Assembly: GCA_022573605.1 (NCBI GenBank)
Contig: JACZTQ010000046.1
Span: forward strand, 1 to 14,698
Reading direction: 5' to 3'
Source of the DNA: Pseudomonadota bacterium
GTDB lineage: Bacteria; Pseudomonadota; Alphaproteobacteria; Rhodobacterales; Rhodobacteraceae
DNA length: 14,698 nt
Positions 9,352 to 14,698 of this stretch are shown here, piece after piece (the stretch's first letter is position 1; each line of letters opens with the position of its first letter). A program made the translations under genes and the position numbers. A model generated the notes under the pieces. The model did no database searches and was not told the origin of the DNA. It worked only from the letters and a program-made list of their open reading frames with translations.

Positions 9352-10274
9352 ACCCGGACCTCCGCGTCGTAGGGATCGGTGGTGTCGATTTCCTGGGGCA
9401 GGATGGCGCGGATCGAGACCTCTTCCGAGGCCAGCGCGATCAGGTCCTCCGATTCGTAGAGCACCATCGGTTTGGCCGCCATGGAGTCCTTGGCCATGCC
9501 GAGCTGGTCCCGGGTCGCCACCAGATAGGTGAAGACCCCGTCGATCTCCCCGATCGAGCGCCGCATGCTCTCCTCCAGGCTGACGCCGCCGGCGAGGTTG
9601 TCGGCGGTGTAGACCGCCAGCAGTTCCGAGTCGCAGTCCGACAGGAAGCGATGGCCCCGGCGCTCCATCACCCGGCGCATGGTCCAGTAGTTGGTGATCT
9701 GGCCGTTATGGACGATCGCCACGTCGTTGTAGGGGAAGGCCCAGTAGGGATGGGCCGAGCGGATGTCCACGTCCGACTCGGTGGCCATGCGGGTGTGGCC
9801 GATGGCGTGGGTGCCCTGGAAGACGCCGAGGCCATACTGCTCGGAGACCACGGTGGCGTCGCCCAGATCCTTGATCAGCTCCAGCGCGTTGCCCAGCGAC
9901 AGGATCTCGGCGCCCTCGATTTCCTCGATCCGGCGGGCCATGTCCTCGGTGTCGCCGTCGTGGCCGATGATGTAGCGCAGCGCGTAGGCGGTGGCGTGCT
10001 CCTTGGCCTTGACCGTCGCGCCATGCTCGGCGAGACAGGCCTCGACCGCACCGATGCGCTCCTCGACCTGGGCCTCGATGCCATGGCCCTTGGCCATTTC
10101 CTCCTGCTCGGCGACCTTGATGCGCATGATGTAGTCGCCTTCGGAGGGCTCGCCATAGACCGCGAACCCGGTCGAATCCGGCCCGCGATGCTTGAGCGCC
10201 AGCAGCATCGCGGTCATCTCGGCGCCCACGTTCGAGCTTCGTCCGCGATGGATCAGTCCTGCGATTCCACACAT
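9339..10274 (-). CDS. Class II glutamine amidotransferase (GlxB/MgsA type)
   Basis: A 311-aa Ntn-type glutaminase domain. The protein starts MCGIAGL, so after Met removal Cys2 becomes the catalytic N-terminal nucleophile. Other signature blocks are LKHRGPDSTGFAVYG (about 29-43), IGHTRMATESDVDIRSAHP (about 160), IVHNGQITNYW and LSDCDSELLAVY. Between the first and second blocks lies an insertion of about 100 residues compared with compact glutaminase domains, mostly charged helix-forming sequence. In this cluster it should release ammonia or an amine from glutamine or a gamma-glutamyl amide for the FMN subunit. The ATG at 10274 is fixed by the need for Cys2; a modest AAGGAAG lies about 11 bases upstream. 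It is coupled to the GXGXG gene downstream and separated by 97 bp with strong secondary structure from the ligase gene upstream. Confidence 0.92.
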   Translation of the reverse strand: MCGIAGLIHRGRSSNVGAEMTAMLLALKHRGPDSTGFAVYGEPSEGDYIMRIKVAEQEEMAKGHGIEAQVEERIGAVEACLAEHGATVKAKEHATAYALRYIIGHDGDTEDMARRIEEIEGAEILSLGNALELIKDLGDATVVSEQYGLGVFQGTHAIGHTRMATESDVDIRSAHPYWAFPYNDVAIVHNGQITNYWTMRRVMERRGHRFLSDCDSELLAVYTADNLAGGVSLEESMRRSIGEIDGVFTYLVATRDQLGMAKDSMAAKPMVLYESEDLIALASEEVSIRAILPQEIDTTDPYDAEVRVWQV

Positions 10275-10299
10275 GACAATGTGCTTCCTTCTGTGTTTC

Positions 10300-10351
10300 C
10301 CGGGCCGGTTTCACCGGTTGGCGCGCCGGCCCGGCGCTCGCACCGGGCCGG
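10300..10351 (-). promoter_or_regulatory. Three-segment alternative hairpin between the ligase and amidotransferase genes
   Basis: CCGGGCCGG occurs at 10300-10308 and 10343-10351, and its exact reverse complement CCGGCCCGG at 10326-10334. The middle segment can pair perfectly (9 bp, all G-C) with either neighbour, giving two mutually exclusive hairpins with loops of 17 or 8 nt. In the cluster transcript this lies between the ligase stop codon and the amidotransferase ribosome-binding site. That is the layout of an attenuator or a differential-expression element; no U-run follows either stem. Confidence 0.5.
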
Positions 10352-10367
10352 ATTGCTTCGGGCGGCC

Positions 10368-11849
10368 TTACGGCAGGCATTCCATGTAGGTGTCGGCATC
10401 CCATTCGGTGACGGTCGACATGAAGCGCGCCCATTCGTCCGATTTGTACTCGTGATAGAGCCGGTACATCTCGCCCGGCATGCCGCGCTGAACAACCTCG
10501 TCGGCCGCCAGCGCCTCGAGCGCCTCGCCGAGCGACATCGGCAGCTTCTTGACCTGCTTGCCCTCCTTGATCGCCTCGTAGATGTTGCGCTCCTCGGGCT
10601 CGCCCGGATCGAGCTTGTTGTCGATGCCGTCGCTGGCGGCGGCGAGAATCGTCGAGCCCATGATGTACTGGTTCACCATGCTGTCGACCGAGCGGTACTC
10701 GAACCGCCCCGGAGCCGAGACCCGCAACCCGGTGGTGCGGTTCTGGAAACCCCAGTCGGCGAACACCGGCGCCCAGTAGCCGGTGTCCCACAGGCGGCGG
10801 TACGAGTTCACCGTCGAGCAGCCGATGGCGGTCAGCGCGCGCAGGTGATGGACGATGCCGCCGATCGCGTCCAGCCCGGCCTTTTGCGGCATTTGCGGAT
10901 CGTCGCCATCGGGCATGAAGGTGTTCTCCCCACCCTGCACATACATGTAGTTGCCCTTCATGCCGGGCAGGTTGTCGGGGTCGTTGCCGCAGCGCACGAA
11001 GGCGTCCTCGCCGCCGCGCCACAGCGACATGTTGTGGTGGCAGCCGTTGGCCGAGACGCCCATGAAGGGCTTGCTCATGAAACAGGCGAAAATGTTGAAC
11101 TCGCGCGCCACCTGGGCGCAGATCTGGCGATAGGTGGACAGCCGGTCGGCGTTGCGCAAAACGTCGTCGTACATCCAGTTCAGTTCGAGCTGGCCCGGCG
11201 CGTCCTCGTGGTCGCCCTGGATCATGTCGAGGCCCATCTTGCGGCTGTATTCCATCACCTTCATGTAGACCGGCCGCAGGCTCTCGAACTGGTCGATGTG
11301 GTAGCAGTAGGGCTTCGAGTAGCCGTCCTTGGGCTTGCCGTTCTCGTCGAACTTCAGCCACATCATCTCGGGCTCGGTGCCGATCCGCAGGCTCAGCCCG
11401 TCATGCTTGGCCTTGAACTGCTCATGCAGGCGGCGCAGGTTGCCGCGGCAATCCGCGGTCAGGAAGGCGCCGGGGTTCTCGCGCTCCTCGCGGTTGCGGA
11501 ACAGGGTGCAGTAGAACCGCGCGACGCGGGTGTCCCAGGGCAGCTGCATCATGGTCTCGGGCTCGGGGATACCGATCAGTTCGGCCGCCTCCGGCCCGTA
11601 ACCCAGATACTCGCCGGAGCGGTTGGTGAACAGGTTCATGGTGGCGCCGTAGACCAGCTGGAAGCCCTTCTCGGCGACCCGCTCCCAGTGGTCCGCCGGG
11701 ATGCCCTTGCCCATGATCTTGCCGGTGATCGAGATGAATTGCAGATAGAGATACTCGACCCCCAGCGCGTCGATCTTGGTGCGGACCTCCGCGACCCGTG
11801 CCGCGCGCCCCTCGGCTTCGACGAAGGCTTCGATATCTCTTTTAGCCAC
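10368..11849 (-). CDS. Glutamine-synthetase-like gamma-glutamyl ligase (GlnT/GmaS-related)
   Basis: A 493-aa protein of the glutamine synthetase fold, which joins glutamate to ammonium or an amine using ATP. Metal and glutamate residues are readable: GTEPEMMWL (E159, E161), QGDHEDAPGQLEL (E215, E222), the His of ANGCHHNMSLW (H271), NSYRRLWDTGYWAPV, NRTTGLRV and RFEYRSVDSMVNQY. The loop that carries Asp50 and Ser53 in GSI (DGSS) is replaced by NRSGEYLGYGPEAAE (residues 77-91), so the ammonium site is altered. Y424 lies in RNIYEAIKEG, at the place of the adenylylated Tyr of GSI, but in a different context. The start is the GTG at 11849, with GGGAGGAACCT directly upstream; no better start exists in the open frame. 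It heads the five-gene cluster and faces the GntR gene. Glutamine synthetase proper remains possible; an amine ligase such as GmaS is favoured. Confidence 0.85.
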   Translation of the reverse strand: MAKRDIEAFVEAEGRAARVAEVRTKIDALGVEYLYLQFISITGKIMGKGIPADHWERVAEKGFQLVYGATMNLFTNRSGEYLGYGPEAAELIGIPEPETMMQLPWDTRVARFYCTLFRNREERENPGAFLTADCRGNLRRLHEQFKAKHDGLSLRIGTEPEMMWLKFDENGKPKDGYSKPYCYHIDQFESLRPVYMKVMEYSRKMGLDMIQGDHEDAPGQLELNWMYDDVLRNADRLSTYRQICAQVAREFNIFACFMSKPFMGVSANGCHHNMSLWRGGEDAFVRCGNDPDNLPGMKGNYMYVQGGENTFMPDGDDPQMPQKAGLDAIGGIVHHLRALTAIGCSTVNSYRRLWDTGYWAPVFADWGFQNRTTGLRVSAPGRFEYRSVDSMVNQYIMGSTILAAASDGIDNKLDPGEPEERNIYEAIKEGKQVKKLPMSLGEALEALAADEVVQRGMPGEMYRLYHEYKSDEWARFMSTVTEWDADTYMECLP

Positions 11850-12016
11850 AGGTTCCTCCCTTGTTGCGCGCCGCCGATGTTCCGGAATCCCGACACTCCG
11901 GCACGGCTCCCCTTTTGCTTCGCGCCACCGTGGGCGGCGCCGGATGGCCATTTCATTCTGGCCACTTTCAGGCAGTAGCTGAACCAAACTCAACAATCGG
12001 ATCAGACCTACCCTAT

Positions 12017-12036
12017 ACCAAATTGCCGATTTTGGT
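12017..12036. promoter_or_regulatory. Operator-like palindrome O1, ACCAAA-N8-TTTGGT
   Basis: Perfect 6-bp arms separated by 8 bp (centre near 12026.5). The left arm is extended as TATACCAAA. The site lies 168 bp upstream of the ligase GTG. It shares exact arms and spacing with O2, as expected of a dimeric repressor site; the divergent GntR protein is the obvious candidate. Confidence 0.65.
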
Positions 12037-12100
12037 TCATTATTTTGATTCTTTGCGATTCTTCCGCCACCCACCCTGACCAATTACCGACCATAGCGCA

Positions 12101-12120
12101 ACCAAATTTGTGCCTTTGGT
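12101..12120. promoter_or_regulatory. Operator-like palindrome O2, ACCAAA-N8-TTTGGT
   Basis: This has the same arms and the same 8-bp spacer length as O1, with a different spacer sequence. It overlaps the possible -35 of the GntR promoter and is followed 6 bp later by another TTTGGT, here within TTTGGTATA, the mirror of the TATACCAAA in O1. Its centre lies 84 bp from that of O1. Confidence 0.65.
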
Positions 12121-12227
12121 GATCTTTTGGTATATGCGAAGCTGACCCTCCCGAAATGATCGAAGAATGATCGAAATGCCCGAGGCGGGGAAAGCCTGAC
12201 CGGGCGAATTGGCGAGAGAGGACTGGC

Positions 12228-12887
12228 ATGAACGCGGCCGACATCGCCGGCGCGCTGCGCAAGCAGATCACCTCGGCCCGGCTGGCAACCAACGACCGGC
12301 TGCCGCCGGAGCGGACCCTTGCCGAGCAGTTCAGCGTCGCCCGCGGCACCATCCGCGAGGCGCTGAGGCGGCTCGAGGAGACCGGCTTTGTCGAGCGCCG
12401 CCCCGGCTCCGGCACCTATGTCACCTATTCCGAGCGCGACGAGACCCGCTCGATCGCCGAGACCACCCGGCCGCTGGAGTTGATCGACGCCCGCTTCGCG
12501 GTCGAGCCGCAGATGGTCCGCCTCGCGGTGTTGCACGCCACCGATTTCGACCTCGCCAAGACCGAGGCCCATCTGCAAACGATGGAGTCCGGTGACGACG
12601 CCGTCGCCTTCGCCGATGCCGACGACCGGTTCCACCTGGCCCTGGCGCGCTGCACCCGGAACGCCCTGATCGTCTGGATGATGGAAAAGATGCACGAGGT
12701 CCGCAGCCACGCCCAATGGGCCCGGATGCGCACCATCACGCTCGAGCCGGCCATCATCGCCCGCTACAACCGCCAGCACCGCGGCATCGTCGAGGCCATC
12801 CGCGCCCGCGACGCCGAGGCCGCCGGGCGGCTGATGAAGGAACATCTGGAAACCGCGCGCCGCTCGCTGGTCGAGGCGACGAGCTAG
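12228..12887 (+). CDS. GntR-family transcriptional regulator, FadR/FCD subfamily
   Basis: A 219-aa regulator with an N-terminal winged helix (about residues 5-68; LPPERTLAEQFSVARGTIREALRRLEETGFVERRPGSGTYV is the GntR signature in two joined parts) and an all-helical FCD ligand domain (about 85-215). The FCD metal/ligand residues are visible as D in FADADDRFHLALARCTRN and His in YNRQHRGIVEAI, with HLETARRSL near the end. FCD regulators sense small organic acids or amino acids and usually repress neighbouring genes. The ATG at 12228 follows GAGAGAGGACTGGC. The gene is divergent from the ligase cluster, so autoregulation and control of that cluster through O1 and O2 is the simplest reading. Its TAG stop is supplied by the first bases of repeat R4. 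Confidence 0.93.
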   Translation: MNAADIAGALRKQITSARLATNDRLPPERTLAEQFSVARGTIREALRRLEETGFVERRPGSGTYVTYSERDETRSIAETTRPLELIDARFAVEPQMVRLAVLHATDFDLAKTEAHLQTMESGDDAVAFADADDRFHLALARCTRNALIVWMMEKMHEVRSHAQWARMRTITLEPAIIARYNRQHRGIVEAIRARDAEAAGRLMKEHLETARRSLVEATS

Positions 12888-12949
12888 GGCGGGGTTCACC
12901 CCGCCATCATCCGGGCAATCATTGGATGGCGGGGGAAACCCCGCCCGAC
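12884..12949. repeat. REP-like inverted pair R4, shared 3' end of two convergent genes
   Basis: Arms 12884-12905 and 12928-12949 are inverted copies with a few mismatches, separated by 22 nt. The first carries GGCGGGGTTCACCCCGCC, identical to an arm of R2. Its TAGGG tag forms the TAG stop of the GntR gene, and its loop and second arm contain the stop and last codons of the convergent amidotransferase gene. Confidence 0.8.
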
Positions 12950-13668
12950 CCGACCCGCGCCGCCGCCCGGAGCCAGTTGATATAGACCCGCTCGGCAATG
13001 GTGTTGAACTCCGCCATCCTTGCGGCGCAGTCCGCCGCCAGGCGGTTCGCCCCGCCCGGGCCAAGAGCCTCGTCCAGGGCATCGCGATCAGCCGGGGTCG
13101 CGGCCCAGTTCGCCACCGTGCCGGCCCCCACCTCGAGGTGGAACTGGGTCGACAGCGCCCGCGGCCCCCAGCTCATCGCCTGCACGGCGCAGTCCGGCGA
13201 GCTCGCCAGCACCCTCGCGCCGGCGGGCAGCCGGGTGATCTCGGCGCCATGCCATTGCAGGCAGGGGAATTCCTCCGGCACGTTGTCCAGGAAGATGCTC
13301 CCGGCGCCGGCTTCGGTGAGGCGCACCGGCAGCACCCCGATCTCCGGCGCCGCCGCCTTGGCGCAGTCGCCGCCCAGCGCGCAGGCCAGAAGCTGATGGC
13401 CGAGGCAGATGCCGAGGAACGCCATCCCCCGCCCCTCCACGGCCTCGCGGATCAGCGCCTTCTCGCCCTTCAGCCAGGGGTGCTCCTCGTCCTGCCACAC
13501 ATCCATCGGCCCGCCCATGACCCAGAGCGCGTCGAACCCGTCGAGATCGGGAGGCGTCTCGCCCGCGGCCAGATCGACCGGCACCCATTGATGCCCGTCC
13601 TCGGCCAGGAAACGGCGCAACGCGCCGGGATGCTCGGTGGCGGCGTGCTGCAGAACCAGGATCTTCAT
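12919..13668 (-). CDS. Class I glutamine amidotransferase-like protein
   Basis: A 249-aa stand-alone protein of the triad (class I) glutamine amidotransferase fold, similar to the glutaminase half of GMP synthase. The nucleophile elbow GICLGHQLLACALGG gives C88, and FHLEV gives H177 and E179, so the catalytic triad is complete. The region ALWVMGGPMDVWQDEEHPW is typical of the group of small GuaA-like amidotransferases of unclear substrate. Some members of this superfamily cleave gamma-glutamyl amides, which would fit the neighbouring ligase cluster, but this is inference. The ATG at 13668 follows GGGAGGCACGCGCC; the open frame continues upstream into the divergent phosphatase gene and is not coding there. 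The last eight or nine residues (GGVSPAIQ) are encoded by repeat R4, so the original C terminus may have been altered. Confidence 0.9.
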   Translation of the reverse strand: MKILVLQHAATEHPGALRRFLAEDGHQWVPVDLAAGETPPDLDGFDALWVMGGPMDVWQDEEHPWLKGEKALIREAVEGRGMAFLGICLGHQLLACALGGDCAKAAAPEIGVLPVRLTEAGAGSIFLDNVPEEFPCLQWHGAEITRLPAGARVLASSPDCAVQAMSWGPRALSTQFHLEVGAGTVANWAATPADRDALDEALGPGGANRLAADCAARMAEFNTIAERVYINWLRAAARVGSGGVSPAIQ

Positions 13669-13833
13669 CGGCGCGTGCCTCCCGACTGCCAGTGACCGAT
13701 TCAACTCCGGAGAAAAACCCGGAACCCGTTGTCGTGGCAACCCTGTTCTGCCCGCGATGACCGCAATCGCTCTTGCCACCGGGCCGCAGCCGGGTGAAAA
13801 AGTCCCGGTTCCACCCATACAGGGAGTCTCCCG

Positions 13834-14502
13834 ATGATCCGCGCGGTCATTTTCGACCTCGACGGCACGCTGGTCGACAGCGCCCCGGACCTGCACGCGG
13901 CGGCGCTCGCGCTGCTGGCCGAGCGCGGCGCGGACCCGGTGACGCTGGCCCAGGTCCGCGGCTTCGTCGGCAACGGCATCGCCAAGCTGGTCCAACGCTG
14001 CCTCGACGCTGTCGCAAAGCCCGCCAAGGGCCAGGCGCTGGCCAAGGCGGTGGCGCGTTTCGAGGAACACTACGGCGCCGCCCCGGCCGTGTTGACCCAC
14101 CCTTACGACGGGGTCGAGGCGATGCTCGGCGCGCTCAGCGCCCGGGGCCTGCTGCTCGGAGTCTGCACCAACAAGCCCGAGGCGCTGACCCGGGCCGTGC
14201 TGGCCGGCGTGGCGCTCGACCGCCACCTGCGCGCAATCGTCGGCGGCGACACGATGGGTGTGATGAAACCGGACCCGGAGCCGCTGCGCCATGCGGCCCA
14301 CCTGCTCGGCGTCGGCATCGACGAGGCGCTCTATGTCGGCGACAGCGAGACCGACGCCGACACCGCGGCGGCGGCGGGCATGGGCTTTGCGCTCTACTCC
14401 GGCGGCTACCGCAAGCGCCCGCTGGCCCTGTTCGAGGACTGCTTCGTGTTCCACGATTTTGCCGTGCTGGCCCGCTACGTCGAGGCCCGCATCGCGGCCT
14501 GA
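13834..14502 (+). CDS. gph: Phosphoglycolate phosphatase-like HAD hydrolase
   Basis: A 222-aa HAD-superfamily phosphatase. Motif I is FDLDGTLVDSAPDL (nucleophile D8, acid/base D10), motif II CTNKPEAL, motif III the Lys of GVMKPDPEPL and motif IV GDSETDADTAAAAG. A helical cap lies between motifs I and II (about residues 15-85, with VRGFVGNGIAKLVQR), as in phosphoglycolate phosphatase, which removes 2-phosphoglycolate formed by Rubisco oxygenation or DNA repair. Length and motif wording fit Gph well; other small phosphate esters cannot be excluded. The ATG at 13834 follows AGGGAG. That ribosome-binding site sits in a small GGGA-GTC-TCCC inverted repeat, which could weakly mask it. The gene is divergent from the amidotransferase gene across 165 bp. 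Confidence 0.9.
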   Translation: MIRAVIFDLDGTLVDSAPDLHAAALALLAERGADPVTLAQVRGFVGNGIAKLVQRCLDAVAKPAKGQALAKAVARFEEHYGAAPAVLTHPYDGVEAMLGALSARGLLLGVCTNKPEALTRAVLAGVALDRHLRAIVGGDTMGVMKPDPEPLRHAAHLLGVGIDEALYVGDSETDADTAAAAGMGFALYSGGYRKRPLALFEDCFVFHDFAVLARYVEARIAA

Positions 14503-14531
14503 GGCGGATTTTTGCGCCTCGGCGCGCTCCG

Positions 14532-14698
14532 CCCCATGTCTTATGCGCCTGTTCCAAAAGCCGCGTTGCGCCTTTTGGGCGCGCTCCACCAACCCACCCC
14601 ATGTCTTTTGCGCCTGATCCAAAAGTCGCGTTGCGTCTTTTGGGCGCGCTCCACCAACCCACCCCATGTCTTTTGCGCTTGTTCCAAAAGTCGCGTTG
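14532..14698. repeat. 65-bp tandem repeat array with internal hairpin, running off the right edge
   Basis: Units begin CCCCATGTCTT at 14532, 14597 and 14662, an exact 65-bp period, and the third is cut by the window end. A degenerate partial unit is visible before the first (from about 14513). Each complete unit contains the hairpin CCAAAAG-x-CGC-GTT-GCG-x-CTTTTGG (14554-14578 and 14619-14643). The period is not a multiple of three, so the long minus-strand frames through it change with each unit and are unlikely to be protein. No gene is seen in this stretch. Confidence 0.85.

Larger units (their letters stand above)
11850..12227. promoter_or_regulatory. Divergent control region of the ligase cluster and the GntR gene
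   Basis: This 378-bp stretch has no gene and is clearly poorer in G+C between about 11980 and 12140. It holds two 6-8-6 palindromes described separately, an extra half-site ACCAAA (11983-11988), an extra TTTGGT (12126-12131), a TGGCCA-N8-TGGCCA pair (11945-11964) and a direct repeat AATGATCGAA (12155-12164 and 12166-12175). A possible rightward promoter is TTGTGC (12108-12113), 17 nt, TATATG (12131-12136); the match to consensus is modest. No good sigma-54 site is seen for the ligase operon. Confidence 0.6.

Noticed and set aside
9651..11978. 775-aa plus-strand open frame opposite the ligase and amidotransferase genes
   Set aside because: It spans two real minus-strand genes and their gap, and has shadow composition and no start signal.
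11850..11990. Sigma-54 promoter for the ligase operon
   Set aside because: A TGGCGCG-like stretch exists on the minus strand, but the required GC element at the right spacing is missing.
12919..14667. 582-aa minus-strand frame joining the class I amidotransferase to the right edge
   Set aside because: Only the last 249 codons carry the amidotransferase. The upstream part is antisense to gph and passes through the 65-bp repeats, and a ribosome-binding site lies before the ATG at 13668.
14503..14698. CRISPR array
   Set aside because: The repeated unit is 65 bp with almost no variable spacer between copies, so it is a simple tandem repeat and not a repeat-spacer array.

Overview
This is high-GC DNA, almost certainly from an alphaproteobacterium, with a Rhodospirillales-like lineage the best guess. 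The reasons are the strong GC bias, the NadQ-type NAD regulator next to an HD hydrolase, bacterial-type AhcY, and a GlxBCD-like split glutamate-synthase cluster. All of it looks chromosomal. I see no phage genes, transposase, CRISPR array, tRNA or rRNA. Identifications rest on motifs read by eye and on family knowledge; no database search was run.

Layout. (1) 1-1253, minus: an HD-domain hydrolase translationally coupled to a Nudix-like NAD regulator that runs off the left edge and is therefore partial. (2) 1386-2777, plus: ahcY, S-adenosylhomocysteine hydrolase, followed by a REP-like repeat pair and what looks like the C-terminal remnant of a methyltransferase. (3) 3167-3568, plus: a small VOC/glyoxalase-fold protein. 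(4) 3793-5736, minus: acs, acetyl-CoA synthetase, divergent from (5) 5965-6459, plus: a RidA-family protein. (6) 6628-11849, minus: the most unusual part. A glutamine-synthetase-like ligase is followed by a class II glutamine amidotransferase, a GXGXG-domain protein, an FMN/Fe-S glutamate-synthase-like protein and an unrecognised 136-aa protein. (7) 12228-12887, plus: a divergent FadR-type GntR regulator, separated from cluster 6 by a 378-bp region with two ACCAAA-N8-TTTGGT operator-like palindromes whose centres are 84 bp apart. (8) 12919-13668, minus: a class I glutamine amidotransferase-like protein. (9) 13834-14502, plus: a phosphoglycolate-phosphatase-like HAD enzyme. (10) 14532-14698: 65-bp tandem repeats running off the right edge.

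How the genes may work together. Cluster 6 has the parts list of the first half of the N-methylglutamate pathway or the rhizobial glnT-glxBCD cluster: a gamma-glutamyl ligase plus a three-subunit glutamate-synthase-like enzyme. The methylglutamate dehydrogenase genes are not in the window, and the ligase lacks the usual ammonium-loop aspartate motif. Handling of an amine other than ammonium, controlled by the divergent GntR protein, is therefore a reasonable inference but is not shown. Four REP-like inverted pairs of one family lie at gene 3' ends. One forms the shared 3' end of two convergent genes, and one separates the 136-aa gene from the rest of its operon.
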